From Paraburkholderia saeva (GTDB lineage: Bacteria; Pseudomonadota; Gammaproteobacteria; Burkholderiales; Burkholderiaceae), in the NCBI RefSeq assembly GCF_907164555.1, contig NZ_CAJQZC010000010.1, positions 124,001 to 188,000 of the forward strand: a stretch of 64,000 nt of DNA, in the 5' to 3' direction. This document shows positions 51,842-61,186 of this stretch, one piece after another. How positions within the stretch are numbered: position 1 is the stretch's first letter; every line of letters starts with the position of its first letter. The translations under genes and the position numbers were made by a program. The notes beneath the pieces are model-generated. The model saw nothing but the letters and a program-made list of their open reading frames with translations, was not told the DNA's origin and searched no databases.

Positions 51842-53965
51842 TCACGCGGGCACTGTTTGCGCCGCCGCCTCCCGCGCCCACACGCGATGTTGTCCCGCAA
51901 CTTCGATGAACTGTTTGATGACATCGGCGAGCTGGCCGTCCTCACCGGTTGTGACGCCTGCTTCTTCATCGGGCAGGTGTGCAGCCTTCAATACCTCGCG
52001 GGCGCTGCCCGTTGCGCCGATTGCCTTCAGGTGCCGGTACGCTTCGAGCACGAAGTGACGCGCGTCGCCGTTTTTCGACAGCGTCTGGGCGCTGTCCTTG
52101 CCCGGCACGACAAACACTGCGTCGAACATGATCGACGGCATGCCGGCAAGTGTGGCGTCGGGCACGACGTCGCCGATTGCGGCGAGCGATGGCGCGACCA
52201 CCATCGCCATCGCGCCTTCCTTGCCGAATGCGTCGCGCAGTTTCCCGAGCGCCGCCACGTCGGCGCCAGGTGCCGCGAGCAGCGCGATCTTGCGCGTCCT
52301 GATGCCAGGCTTCACGCGATTCACGAGGCTGAGCGCGGGCGATTTCGCCGGCGTTGGCTTGCCGCGCTTGCTGCCCGGTTTCGGCTTCGGCAGCCCGAGT
52401 GCTTCGGCGACGCCTGCTGCGAGCGCCGCGTCGATGTTCGCGATGATGTCGTTCACTACGCGCGCGCGAATTTCCGGTTTCTTCACCTTGCCGAGTTCGA
52501 ACGTAAAGGCTGCCGCGATATGACCTTGTTCGGCATCGGACATGCTGTTGTAAAACAGCGTGGCCTGCGAGAAATGATCGGCGAACGATTCGCTGCGCAC
52601 GCGGATCTTCGTGCCTTCGACGCGTTCCTGATAGCTCTCGAAGCCGCCTTCGGCAGGCGGCGTTTCCTTCGGCCAGCCGCCGCTCACCGAATTCGGTTCA
52701 TATGACGCCTGGCCCACGTGAATCGTCTGCCGGTGCATCGCGTCGCGCTGGTTGTTATGAAACGGGCACACAGGCCGGTTGATCGGGATCTCGTGGAAAT
52801 TCGGGCCGCCCAGACGGCTGATCTGGGTATCGGTGTACGAGAAGAGCCGGCCCTGCAAAAGCGGATCGTTTGTGAAGTCGATTCCCGGTACGATGTGCCC
52901 TGGGTGAAACGCAACCTGCTCGGTCTCGGCGAAGAAGTTGTCCGGATTGCGGTTGAGCGTCATCTTGCCGATGATCTGCACGGGCACGAGTTCTTCGGGA
53001 ATGAGTTTCGTCGGATCGAGCAGATCGAAGTCGAACGCGTGTTCATCTTTTTCATCGATCACCTGCACACCGAGTTCGAACTCGGGAAAGTCGCCGCGCT
53101 CGATGGCTTCCCACAGATCGCGCCGGTGATAGTCGGGGTCCTTGCCGGCGATTTTCTGCGCTTCGTCCCATAGCAGCGAGTACGAGCCCAGCACCGGCCG
53201 CCAGTGAAACTTCACGAAACACCCTTTGTCTTCAGCGTTGACGAAGCGGAACGTGTGCACGCCGAAGCCTTCCATGGTGCGCAGGCTCTTCGGAATCGCG
53301 CGGTCGGACATGGCCCATGTGACCATGTGCGCGGTTTCCGGCACGAGCGAGACGAAGTCCCAGAACGTATCGTGCGCGGTGCCGCCTGTCGGCATTTCAT
53401 CGGGCGCTTCGGGCTTGACCGCATGCACGAAATCCGGAAACTTGATCGCGTCCTGAATGAAGAACACCGGCATGTTGTTGCCGACGAGATCGTAGTTGCC
53501 TTCCTGCGTGTAGAACTTCACCGCGAAGCCACGCACGTCGCGCACAGTGTCGGCCGAACCGCGCGGTCCCTGCACGGTGGAAAACCGCACGTAGACCGGC
53601 GTCTGCACGGCCGGGTCCTGAAGAAACGCGGCCTTCGTGATTTTCGCCTGCGATTCATACACCTGAAAAAAGCCGTGTGCAGCCGAGCCCCGGGCGTGGA
53701 CGATCCGCTCGGGAATGCGCTCGTGATCGAAGTGTGTGATCTTTTCACGCATGATGAAATCTTCCAGCAGGGAAGGGCCACGCGGACCCGCGCTGAGCGT
53801 GTTCTGGTTGTCGGCGATCTTCACACCCTGGTTCGTGCGTAGCGCCTCGCCGTCCGGCTTCGCGCGAAAGCGGTCGAGGTCGGCCATTTTGGCGTCGTCG
53901 CCAGATGGGTTTTTCCTGCCGGACTGGCCGCTGGCCGCACGGCCGTTACCTTGCTTCGTTGCCAT
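51842..53965 (-). CDS. katE: clade II (large-subunit) catalase HPII
   Basis: A 707-residue haem catalase that destroys hydrogen peroxide. Active-site His in [14 protein letters not shown], Asn in [13 protein letters not shown], and haem-ligand Tyr in [14 protein letters not shown]. The last 150 residues form the DJ-1/PfpI-like domain typical of HPII. AGGAGCG precedes the ATG. KatE is usually a stationary-phase or stress enzyme; a weak sigma-54-like site (54016-54031) is noted upstream. Confidence 0.95.
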   Translation of the reverse strand: MATKQGNGRAASGQSGRKNPSGDDAKMADLDRFRAKPDGEALRTNQGVKIADNQNTLSAGPRGPSLLEDFIMREKITHFDHERIPERIVHARGSAAHGFFQVYESQAKITKAAFLQDPAVQTPVYVRFSTVQGPRGSADTVRDVRGFAVKFYTQEGNYDLVGNNMPVFFIQDAIKFPDFVHAVKPEAPDEMPTGGTAHDTFWDFVSLVPETAHMVTWAMSDRAIPKSLRTMEGFGVHTFRFVNAEDKGCFVKFHWRPVLGSYSLLWDEAQKIAGKDPDYHRRDLWEAIERGDFPEFELGVQVIDEKDEHAFDFDLLDPTKLIPEELVPVQIIGKMTLNRNPDNFFAETEQVAFHPGHIVPGIDFTNDPLLQGRLFSYTDTQISRLGGPNFHEIPINRPVCPFHNNQRDAMHRQTIHVGQASYEPNSVSGGWPKETPPAEGGFESYQERVEGTKIRVRSESFADHFSQATLFYNSMSDAEQGHIAAAFTFELGKVKKPEIRARVVNDIIANIDAALAAGVAEALGLPKPKPGSKRGKPTPAKSPALSLVNRVKPGIRTRKIALLAAPGADVAALGKLRDAFGKEGAMAMVVAPSLAAIGDVVPDATLAGMPSIMFDAVFVVPGKDSAQTLSKNGDARHFVLEAYRHLKAIGATGSAREVLKAAHLPDEEAGVTTGEDGQLADVIKQFIEVAGQHRVWAREAAAQTVPA

Positions 53966-54015
53966 GGAAACGCTCCTGTTTCTTCAAATTGAGGCGGTGG
54001 TTGCCCCTGGCAGGT

Positions 54016-54031
54016 CGCAAGGCATGTTCCC
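54016..54031 (-). promoter_or_regulatory. weak sigma-54-like site upstream of katE
   Basis: On the minus strand: GGGAACA-TGCC-TTGCG. The -12 box and GG are kept but several -24 positions differ. It could drive katE with a 40-base leader. Confidence 0.25.
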
Positions 54032-54244
54032 GTAACGCCGGCGGATGGCACGTCGGCTGGGCAACGCGGGCTGTGGCCGTTCGGTGCGCCGGCGGTCAAG
54101 GCGGGTGGGAGGGGCCGCTGTTGCATCGGCCCATCAGATTCTTATGTAACGTTTGCGCGTAAGCCTGTATGAATGTACAGTGTTGCGACCATATAGCCGG
54201 CACCGCCTTTGTCAGGGCGCGGCCGGGCCCGCTGGAGACCTTTC

Positions 54245-54562
54245 TTGCGCACATTCATCTTGCCGGTAGCGTTGTTGGGCATCGCGTCGAGCGCGTATGC
54301 CGGGGAGCGGTACGTCGAGGTCTGGAATCCGCCGGAAGCGCAGTCTGCGCCCGCCAAACCCGGCGCGCAGAAAAAGACCAGCCACCGGCCGGCTGCCCGA
54401 AAGCCGTCCGCAACCATCGCGAAGAAAGTGACCGATCCGGCCGCGAACAGTGCGAACGCGAATGCCGTCGCCGCTGCGCCGCACGTGAAGGTGCGCCCAA
54501 TCGATCCGAATACGGATATTCCCCGCAAGATCGGGCCAGACGGGCACGTACTGCGCGTCTGA
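54245..54562 (+). CDS. exported small protein, TTG start
   Basis: A 105-residue protein with a signal peptide at residues 1-19 (MRTFILPVALLGIASSAYAG). The mature part is Lys/Ala/Pro-rich with a conserved-looking end (VKVRPIDPNTDIPRKIGPDG). The best start is a TTG at 54245, eight bases after GGAGA; no ATG lies near. No domain is recognised. Confidence 0.65.
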   Translation: MRTFILPVALLGIASSAYAGERYVEVWNPPEAQSAPAKPGAQKKTSHRPAARKPSATIAKKVTDPAANSANANAVAAAPHVKVRPIDPNTDIPRKIGPDGHVLRV

Positions 54563-54716
54563 TTGTCACTTCCACTGTTACGTCCGTTTCGACCGCACGC
54601 GGCGCGTGAGTCGCACAGATAATTTAACGCAATGCGTCCGTACGGGCGGCCTGTGGGCCGCCCGTTTTCGTTATGCACGGTCAAAATGCGGCGGGGTCGC
54701 GCGCCCGCATTCCGCG

Positions 54717-54732
54717 AGGCACGCAGATTGCT
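54717..54732 (+). promoter_or_regulatory. sigma-54 (-24/-12) promoter for the GAF hybrid kinase
   Basis: AGGCACG-CAGA-TTGCT, one mismatch from the consensus (first base A for T) and with a perfect -12 box. Expected start near 54743, 29 bases before the kinase gene. Confidence 0.7.
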
Positions 54733-54771
54733 GAATTCTGACGACCCCTTTCGTCAAAATCTGGGACCCCG

Positions 54772-56583
54772 ATGAAACCCGCCCAACCCACGGCAAATAC
54801 CGACATCGAGCGGGCCCGCGTCGCTGGCGTGCTGGCAACAGAGGCGTTTCTGCGACGGCCCGCCCGAGCCGCCGACCATCTTGCCGAAAACGACGTCCTG
54901 CTCGCGCTCGTGCGGGCCTTGACCGGCTCGCCGGACGCCTTGCTGCAATCGTTCGCCAGCTCGGCGCTTGCGCTTTGCAAGGCGGGCAGCGCCGGTATCA
55001 GCCTTCTCGAAGGCGCGTCGGCAAGCGATGCCGTGTTCCGCTGGATTGCCGTAGCCGGTCTGTGCGAAGGCCTTGCTGGCACGTCTACGGAACGCGATGA
55101 ATGTCCGTGCGGCATGACGCTCGCGCTCGGCACGCCGCAGCTTTTCGAGCGTCCGCAGGACTTTTTTGCCTGCCTGCAGGATACGCAACCGGAAGTCGTT
55201 GAAGGATTGGTCGTGCCGATTCCTGCTGCTGAAGGTCCGCATGGCGCGATCTGGGTGATCTCTCACGATCCGGCACACATGTTCGATCCTGAAGACGCGC
55301 GACTGCTCACGCATATCGCGACGCTCGCGGGCGCGGCGCTGACGCATCTGAATGCACGCCGTCGTGCCAGCGAGGAAGCCGCGGTGGCCGAGGCAGCGCG
55401 TGCACAGCTGGAAGAATCGGAGGTGCGTCGTGAAGAATTCATCGCGATGCTGGGACACGAATTGCGCAACCCGATGTCGCCGATCGAGAGTGCGATTGGC
55501 GCGTCGAAGCATCTGTGCGCAAGTAACGACGAAGCGCTTGGCGTGCTGAACGTCGCGCAACGGCAGATGCGTCACCTGCGCACGCTCGTCGACGATCTCC
55601 TCGACGCGGCGCGGCTCAAGCATGGCAAGGTCGCGATCAGGCGCAGCAATACGTCGCTCAATGAAATTGTGTTCGATGCAGTGACAGCCGTGAATCATCA
55701 CGTCGAGGCGCGCAAGCATGTGCTGACGCTGCATGGTATCGACGACCCGGTTTATGTCCGCGCGGACCATGTGCGGCTGAGCCAGGTGCTCGGCAATCTG
55801 CTTTCGAACGCGGCGAAGTACACGCCCGCCGGCGGCCATATCGAACTGAACGTGGCGTCGTTACCCGAGGAGCCTCTTACGACGGGCGCTTCGGGAAAGG
55901 ACAATTACGGCGTCGTCGTGATCACGATAACGGACGATGGCGTCGGCATCGATCCTGGAATGCTGCCGCACGTATTCGATCTTTTTGCACAGTCGCCATC
56001 GAGCAATGCGCGGGCGGAAGGCGGACTTGGCATAGGCCTCGCGGTGGCGAAGCGGATGGTTGAACTCCATGCCGGCACGATCGCGATCGGCAGCACACGC
56101 GGCGGGAGCGGCACAACCGTCACGCTGCACCTGCCGATACTCGATCGAAAACGCTCGACGCTCGAGCCTTCGCGCCGTGATGTAACGCCGATGCCGGCGC
56201 CCGCGCGTCTGCTCCTCGTCGACGATAACCGCGACGCGCTCGAGGCCCTGAAAACCCTGCTGGAAGTGCAAGGTCACAAAGTGGTCGCAGTCGACAACGG
56301 CAGGGACGCCGTCGAGCTCATCCGTTCATGGCTGCCGGAAGTGGCGGTGGTCGACGTTGGCATGCCGGGGATGGACGGCTTCGAAGTCGCGCGCGCGATC
56401 CGCTCCCATGTCGAGCTTTCCAGCGTCATGATCGTCGCCTTGACCGGCTACGCGTCAGAGTCGGACAAGTCGCGCGCACTTGCCGCGGGCTTCCACTATC
56501 ACCTGACGAAGCCGCTCTCGATAGACAAGCTCAATTACCTTCTGTCGCATCGAAGCGGCGGCATGATTCAGGGGCTCGTGTAG
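54772..56583 (+). CDS. hybrid histidine kinase GAF-HisKA-HATPase-REC
   Basis: A 603-residue kinase. A GAF domain (about 35-195, with DECPCGMTLALGTP) leads to HisKA (His in LGHELRNPMSPIESA), HATPase_c (N box NLLSNAAKYTPAGGHI, G1 DDGVGIDPG) and a C-terminal receiver (Asp in VVDVGMPGMDG, Lys in LTKPLS). It resembles the kinases at 48621 and 61187 in the HELRNP-type HisKA. No cognate DNA-binding regulator or phosphotransfer protein is adjacent. Confidence 0.92.
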   Translation: MKPAQPTANTDIERARVAGVLATEAFLRRPARAADHLAENDVLLALVRALTGSPDALLQSFASSALALCKAGSAGISLLEGASASDAVFRWIAVAGLCEGLAGTSTERDECPCGMTLALGTPQLFERPQDFFACLQDTQPEVVEGLVVPIPAAEGPHGAIWVISHDPAHMFDPEDARLLTHIATLAGAALTHLNARRRASEEAAVAEAARAQLEESEVRREEFIAMLGHELRNPMSPIESAIGASKHLCASNDEALGVLNVAQRQMRHLRTLVDDLLDAARLKHGKVAIRRSNTSLNEIVFDAVTAVNHHVEARKHVLTLHGIDDPVYVRADHVRLSQVLGNLLSNAAKYTPAGGHIELNVASLPEEPLTTGASGKDNYGVVVITITDDGVGIDPGMLPHVFDLFAQSPSSNARAEGGLGIGLAVAKRMVELHAGTIAIGSTRGGSGTTVTLHLPILDRKRSTLEPSRRDVTPMPAPARLLLVDDNRDALEALKTLLEVQGHKVVAVDNGRDAVELIRSWLPEVAVVDVGMPGMDGFEVARAIRSHVELSSVMIVALTGYASESDKSRALAAGFHYHLTKPLSIDKLNYLLSHRSGGMIQGLV

Positions 56584-56648
56584 TTTTCTTTTTCGTTCTC
56601 AGGCTGCATTGACGCACATCGGTGCACGCCTCAGGGCGCAAATCGGGC

Positions 56649-56664
56649 GGGCATGCCGTTTGCC
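56649..56664 (+). promoter_or_regulatory. sigma-54-like promoter for the acyl-CoA dehydrogenase operon
   Basis: GGGCATG-CCGT-TTGCC: -12 box TTGC intact, GG-N10-GC spacing kept, two changes in the -24 box. Expected start near 56675, about 71 bases before the operon. Confidence 0.55.
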
Positions 56665-56745
56665 CTTATGTGTCGGCGCCGTTGCGATATTGCTGTCCGG
56701 ACAGACAGGCGCGTTGTCCCGCGACGCCTTTCACTGGAGAGCGAA

Positions 56746-57834
56746 ATGTCTGACATGCCTTTAGCGCGCGCCGCGAACGACACACATCACATGGAGAACG
56801 TGTACGGTGGCGAGCGACCGGCAATGACGCTTGCTTCGCTTGAGCATTTCCTTGCCGATGTACGTTTTGACGCGAACGCTGTAACCGACCTTGGCAACGT
56901 GTTGAGCGCGATAACGCTCCGCGGACTCGACCGTCTGCCGCTACCGGGGCAAGGCGCGACGCTGATGCGCTGGCGGATGCTGGCCGCGGTCGCGGCCCGC
57001 GATCTCGGGCTCGTCAAACTCTACGAAGGACACACCGACGCACTCGCGATACTCGCCGAACTGCGCGGCCCGGTGGCGCCTCGCCGCAGCAGATGGGGCA
57101 CGTGGGCTGCAGAGCCGCCGGACGCGAGAGTCGTGGCGACTGCGTCGGGCACCGGCATGCTGCGTTTGCACGGCACCAAGGCGTGGTGTTCCGGCGCGCA
57201 GGTCGTGAGCCACGCACTCGTCACGGCGTGGCAAGACGATGCGCCCGTGCTTGCCGCCGTCGATCTGCAACAGCCTTCAATCTCGATCTCGGCCGATAAC
57301 TGGCGGGCAGTGGGCATGCACGCCACCGCGAGCGGCGACGTGTGCTTTGAAGGCGCAAGCGCGACGCAGGTTGGCGGCGCACACGACTACGTGACGCGTC
57401 CGGGTTTCTGGCAGGGCGGAGCGGGCATTGCCGCGTGCTGGTATGGCGCCGCGTGCGGTATTGCCAACGTGCTGCGCGAAGCAGTGATCCGGCGCGCCGA
57501 TCCTTATGCGCTCGCGCATCTTGGCGCGGTCGATGTCGCGCTTGCAGGTGCCGCTGCGGTGTTGCGTGAAACGGCAACCTTTATCGACGCGCATCCCGAG
57601 GGCAATGCGATGCATGTCGCGCTACGCGCACGCCTCGCCGTCGAGAATGCCGCTTGCGTGGTGATGACGCATGCCGGTCGTGCGCTCGGTGCGGGCCCGC
57701 TGTGTCGCGATGCGCGTTTGGCCCGGTTGATGGCGGACCTGCCTGTGTTTCTGCGCCAGAGTCATGCCGAGCGCGATCTCGCCGCGCTCGGCAAGACCTG
57801 CATCGACGATCCCGGCCCTGCGTGGCTGCTTTAA
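56746..57834 (+). CDS. acyl-CoA dehydrogenase-like flavoprotein
   Basis: A 362-residue protein of the acyl-CoA dehydrogenase fold. A middle beta domain with LHGTKAWCSGAQVVSHALVT and a C-terminal helical bundle are visible. The start at 56746 (MSDMPLARAAN) has GGAGA. It heads an operon with a NodS-like methyltransferase and a family 2 glycosyltransferase. Such genes often travel with a PIG-L deacetylase; none is present here. Reaction unknown. Confidence 0.82.
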   Translation: MSDMPLARAANDTHHMENVYGGERPAMTLASLEHFLADVRFDANAVTDLGNVLSAITLRGLDRLPLPGQGATLMRWRMLAAVAARDLGLVKLYEGHTDALAILAELRGPVAPRRSRWGTWAAEPPDARVVATASGTGMLRLHGTKAWCSGAQVVSHALVTAWQDDAPVLAAVDLQQPSISISADNWRAVGMHATASGDVCFEGASATQVGGAHDYVTRPGFWQGGAGIAACWYGAACGIANVLREAVIRRADPYALAHLGAVDVALAGAAAVLRETATFIDAHPEGNAMHVALRARLAVENAACVVMTHAGRALGAGPLCRDARLARLMADLPVFLRQSHAERDLAALGKTCIDDPGPAWLL

Positions 57835-57866
57835 ACGGTTCCCGCGCGGAACATCGGACGGACAGC

Positions 57867-58466
57867 ATGGCCTCGCCCGCAACCTGCTTCGATGCGCTGT
57901 ACGCCATCAGCGACGACCCATGGGGCCTGCGCGCGCGCTGGTACGAGCGCCGCAAACGAGAGCTCACGATGGCAGCGCTACCGCGCGAACGTTACCGGTG
58001 TGCATTTGAACCGGGCTGCTCGAACGGCGAACTGAGCGCATTGCTCGCGACACGATGCGATGCGGTTTTCGCGCTTGACCTGAACGGGAGAGCCGTGCAG
58101 CTTGCGCGTGCACGTCTTGCCGGCATGCCGGCCGTGCACGTCGAACAGGGCAGCGTGCCGCACGCATGGCCCGGGCGCGAGTTCGATCTGATCGTTCTCA
58201 GCGAGATCGCGTATTACTTCGATGAAGCCGAACTCGAAACGCTTGCGCAGAAAATTCGCGCGACCTTGTCGGCCGACGGCACGTTGATCGCCTGTCACTG
58301 GCGACATCGTTATGACGAGGCGATGCAATCCGCAGAAGCGGTGCATGCGTCGCTGCATACGCTCTGCGCGTTGCCGCGCATCGCCCGCCATGAGGAGTCC
58401 GATCTGCTGCTGGACGTATGGACGAGACACGGCGCGTCGGTCGCACAGGAGGAGGGCATCGCATGA
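57867..58466 (+). CDS. NodS-like SAM-dependent methyltransferase
   Basis: A 199-residue methyltransferase. SAM motif FEPGCSNGELSALLA, acidic residue in VFALDLNGRAVQLA, and motif IV VLSEIAYYFDEAEL match the NodS type, which N-methylates aminosugars. The stop overlaps the next start (ATGA). The preceding gene ends 32 bases away. Confidence 0.85.
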   Translation: MASPATCFDALYAISDDPWGLRARWYERRKRELTMAALPRERYRCAFEPGCSNGELSALLATRCDAVFALDLNGRAVQLARARLAGMPAVHVEQGSVPHAWPGREFDLIVLSEIAYYFDEAELETLAQKIRATLSADGTLIACHWRHRYDEAMQSAEAVHASLHTLCALPRIARHEESDLLLDVWTRHGASVAQEEGIA

Positions 58467-59116
58467 TCGGCGTTGTCATTCCTGCGCACAATGAAGAGGC
58501 ACTTCTTGCAGCGTGTCTTTCGGCTGTCAGGGAGGCGGCCGTGCATCCCGGACTCGCAGGCGAGCCTGTTCAGATCGTTGTCGTGCTCGACGGTTGTACC
58601 GACTTTTCGGGCGCGATTTCGCACGGCTTCGGCGTCGATACGCTCACGTTGAATGCGCGCAATGTCGGCATCGCGCGCGCGGCGGGTGCATCCCATCTGC
58701 TCGATGCCGGGGCGCGATGGCTCGCCTTTACCGATGCCGACAGTTGCGTGTCCGCTGCATGGCTTGTCGCGCAATTGTCTCTGGGCGCCGACGCGGTGTG
58801 CGGATCGATCAGCGTCGACGACTGGTCCACGCATCCGCCGTGCGTGCGCGAGTATTTTCGCAACCACTATATGGATGCAGAGGGCCATCGCCACGTGCAC
58901 GGTGCGAACCTGGGCGTCTCCGCAGAAGCGTATGTCCGCGCAGGCGGTTTTCCTCCGCTTGAATGCCGCGAAGACGTGGCGCTCGTCGATCTGCTGATCG
59001 CAACGGGCGCACGCATTGCGTGGAGCGCCCAGCCGCGTGTGGTCACAAGCGCGCGGATCGAAGCGCGCGCACGGGGCGGATTCGGCGATACGCTCGCGCA
59101 GTGGGCGACGGGCTGA
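58463..59116 (+). CDS. family 2 glycosyltransferase
   Basis: A 217-residue GT-A fold transferase. VVIPAHNEEALLAACL opens it, the metal-binding DXD equivalent is in FTDADSCVSA, and the acceptor motif is LECREDVALVDLL. ATGA coupling to the methyltransferase. It has no membrane segments, so it may act on a soluble acceptor. The sugar and acceptor are unknown. Confidence 0.87.
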   Translation: MIGVVIPAHNEEALLAACLSAVREAAVHPGLAGEPVQIVVVLDGCTDFSGAISHGFGVDTLTLNARNVGIARAAGASHLLDAGARWLAFTDADSCVSAAWLVAQLSLGADAVCGSISVDDWSTHPPCVREYFRNHYMDAEGHRHVHGANLGVSAEAYVRAGGFPPLECREDVALVDLLIATGARIAWSAQPRVVTSARIEARARGGFGDTLAQWATG

Positions 59117-59533
59117 ACCCGGGTGGTTGAAGCGCTTTTCATCGCGTTGTCATACGTAGCGATGTTTCGCGCGTCAGGTGAAGGGTTTTCCCTGAAATAC
59201 TTTTTTCGAAAGATTCGCTGTGCTGTCCTGCGCTGTAAATACACCGCGCTGCCTTGTCTGGCAGCGCTTGCGTCGCGCTTCGCCGATTTCAGGTCATGCC
59301 TGAAGGCGTTGCGCGCATCGGGTTCTCCCGAGGCCAATCAATGTTCACCCCGGTTGTATTCATTCTTTTGACGTCTTAGGCTGGTTTGAACACGGCTCCT
59401 TACCCGGCAAGGCGACGGGAATATTCAACGAATCAAACCGGTAAGCATGTAACGCAGGCAGGTGTGTATCTTGCGGTCGCAGCGTCGGTGCTTTTTTACG
59501 CAGGTGGAAACCAGGTTACGTGGAACCAGAGGA
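59117..59533. other. intergenic DNA before the hairpin array
   Basis: About 417 bases after the glycosyltransferase gene. I see no gene and no strong stem-loop. Confidence 0.5.
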
Positions 59534-59693
59534 GCGCCAACTCTGGTCGACCGCAAGAACCTGCATGGGACCAGAGTTGGCGCATGGGGCCGGAGTACGC
59601 GCTAAAGCGCCAACTCCGGCCGACACGCTAACTCTGGTCGACCGCAAGAACCTGCATGGGACCAGAGTAAGCGCTAAAGCGCTAACTCTGGTC
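59534..59693. repeat. nested hairpin repeat array
   Basis: Two identical 39-base copies (59539-59577 and 59630-59668) start AACTCTGGTCGACCGCAAGA and end CATGGGACCAGAGT; each folds into a hairpin (ACTCTGGTC/GACCAGAGT). The first copy extends to a 15-bp stem (59534-59548 with 59569-59583). Between them lie GGCCGGAGT/ACTCCGGCC (59588-59596 and 59613-59621) enclosing GCGCTAAAGCGC, and after the second copy AGCGCTAAAGCGCT and a third partial unit. Adjacent arms can pair in alternative ways. Confidence 0.85.
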
Positions 59694-59707
59694 GACAGGA
59701 GAATGGA

Positions 59708-60157
59708 ATGGTCAGCGCGGGCGAAAGCGATGGAGACGATGTGGTGTTGTGGCGATCGTTCACGCGAGCGATGGCCGATCATCGGCGCGTGCTTGTCGTG
59801 GATGACTATCACGACGCCGCGGATGCACTGCAAATGCTGCTCGACGCCGATGGTTTCGAGTGTCGCGCGGTTCACGACCCGCTCGACGTCTGCACCATTG
59901 CCGGTGAATGGCAGCCGTTCGCGGTGGTGCTGGATATCGCAATGCCTGGGCTCGACGGTCTCGAACTGGCACGCAGGCTGCGCGCTGACCCGCAGACCTC
60001 GCACATGCTGCTGATTGCATGTACCGCGTTTGCATCGACCGAGGACAAGGCGCGTGCCCGCGCTGCGGGATTCGACGCACATTGTGCAAAGCCATTGACG
60101 CCCGAGCGCATCATTCGCGTTCTTGAAACAGCGGCATCCAGCGTTTCACCTGACTGA
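59708..60157 (+). CDS. single-domain response regulator (REC only)
   Basis: A 149-residue receiver with no output domain. Phospho-acceptor Asp in VVLDIAMPGLDG, acidic pair in VLVVDDYHDAAD, Thr in IACTAFAS and Lys in CAKPLTP. AGGAG stands just before the ATG, directly after the hairpin array. It may act as a phosphate shuttle or sink for the hybrid kinases nearby. Confidence 0.9.
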   Translation: MVSAGESDGDDVVLWRSFTRAMADHRRVLVVDDYHDAADALQMLLDADGFECRAVHDPLDVCTIAGEWQPFAVVLDIAMPGLDGLELARRLRADPQTSHMLLIACTAFASTEDKARARAAGFDAHCAKPLTPERIIRVLETAASSVSPD

Positions 60158-60441
60158 CAGTCTGCCTGGCGCCTGGCGCTGCAGGGAATATTTGCGGTCG
60201 CGTTGTAATTTCCCCAGGCAATTTCTTCATGCGCCGCCCCAGCCTGTCTGCCTGCACCGCAGTGACGCGCCAGGGCGGATCGCCGGCGCGCCCCTCGCGT
60301 GGCATAACGGTGCAGGAAGGCACACACCTTGCTGCGATTTCCATGTCCTTTAGTCCCTCAGGAAGCAGAAGGCCAGCCGGGCGCTGCGATGCGGCCGGTC
60401 ACCCGACACTGTCGTTCCACAACGGAATCAGGAGAAATGAC
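60158..60441. other. intergenic leader of the lipoprotein gene
   Basis: 284 bases containing a strong sigma-54 type promoter (60318-60333). No other feature is convincing. Confidence 0.5.
60318..60333 (+). promoter_or_regulatory. sigma-54 (-24/-12) promoter for the lipoprotein gene
   Basis: AGGCACA-CACC-TTGCT: perfect -12 box and GG-N10-GC spacing, with changes only at the first and last bases of the -24 box. Predicted start near 60344, about 98 bases before the gene. Confidence 0.65.
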
Positions 60442-60618
60442 ATGAATCCGACCCTGCGAAAAGTTCTGGTTGCTATGTCCCTTGTCGCGCTGGCTGCGGG
60501 TCCAGCCGGCTGCAAACGTGCCGACACCAGCAGCGATTCCGGCGCGACCGGCATGAGCAATTCCGCCAGCACGCCAGCAGCCGCCGGCGCCATGGCCGCA
60601 TCAGGCGCGAGCCAGTAA
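60442..60618 (+). CDS. small lipoprotein-like protein
   Basis: A 58-residue exported protein. MNPTLRKVLVAMSLVALAAG leads to a possible lipobox (PAGC, Cys at about 24), then a low-complexity Ser/Ala/Gly tail. The lipobox has Pro at -3, so processing is unsure. AGGAG precedes the ATG. Probably co-transcribed with the 98-residue gene 22 bases downstream. Confidence 0.7.
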   Translation: MNPTLRKVLVAMSLVALAAGPAGCKRADTSSDSGATGMSNSASTPAAAGAMAASGASQ

Positions 60619-60640
60619 CGCTCTGCCCGCGGAGAAGGTC

Positions 60641-60937
60641 ATGGAATCGATCACCAGGGTCCATTACGAGACCAACGTCTGCGGCGGCGACTTCGGGAAT
60701 GTCGTCGAATGTTTTGACCGCTGGAAACACGAGCCTCTTGTGTTTCGCGCGGGCCAGAACATGTTCGAAGGCAAGGAAGAAGTGCGCCGCGTTTCGGAGC
60801 GGGTATTCAGCAATGGCGAGCTGGCGCAAAGCACGCTCGTGGACATGTGCGATCCAGACGCGCCCTATGCACTCGCCGCCGAAATCCACGACGGCGAGCG
60901 CGACATGTGGCTCGTCATGGCCGCTTACGAAGATTAG
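60641..60937 (+). CDS. hypothetical protein
   Basis: A 98-residue acidic soluble protein (VHYETNVCGGDFGNVVECFD, ending ERDMWLVMAAYED). No signal peptide or membrane segment and no domain recognised. GGAGAAGG precedes the ATG. Follows the lipoprotein gene, probably in one transcript. Confidence 0.65.
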   Translation: MESITRVHYETNVCGGDFGNVVECFDRWKHEPLVFRAGQNMFEGKEEVRRVSERVFSNGELAQSTLVDMCDPDAPYALAAEIHDGERDMWLVMAAYED

Positions 60938-61186
60938 CCGCACCTGCGCTGTCCCCTGGCGCTCTGGCGGACACGCTGGCGCCATGTGCGATCTTCCCCC
61001 AGCTCGCCCCTGCGGCAGCGGGTGCAACCGGTAATCCGGTCTGCCCGTTCGGGTGGCCTGAAGAGGCAAGCCCGGCTTCAGGCTCGAACTGTGCCCACGG
61101 CCCACCCGGGATTACCCCGACCACGGAGGCATCCTGCCGCGCGGGGTGTATCCTGTGCTGCGGCAATAACACATACTCCACGCGCC
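60938..61186. other. intergenic, no feature seen
   Basis: 249 bases. It must hold the start signals of the PAS-PAS kinase. I find no sigma-54 type site, and no terminator is evident after the 98-residue gene. Confidence 0.45.

Noticed and set aside
54198-54213. Sigma-54-like site before the TTG-start gene
   Set aside because: The -12 box reads TTGT, losing the essential GC, although GG and spacing fit.
59386-59631. Protein frames across the hairpin array
   Set aside because: The frames read through inverted repeats and lack ribosome sites; the repetition is nucleotide-level.
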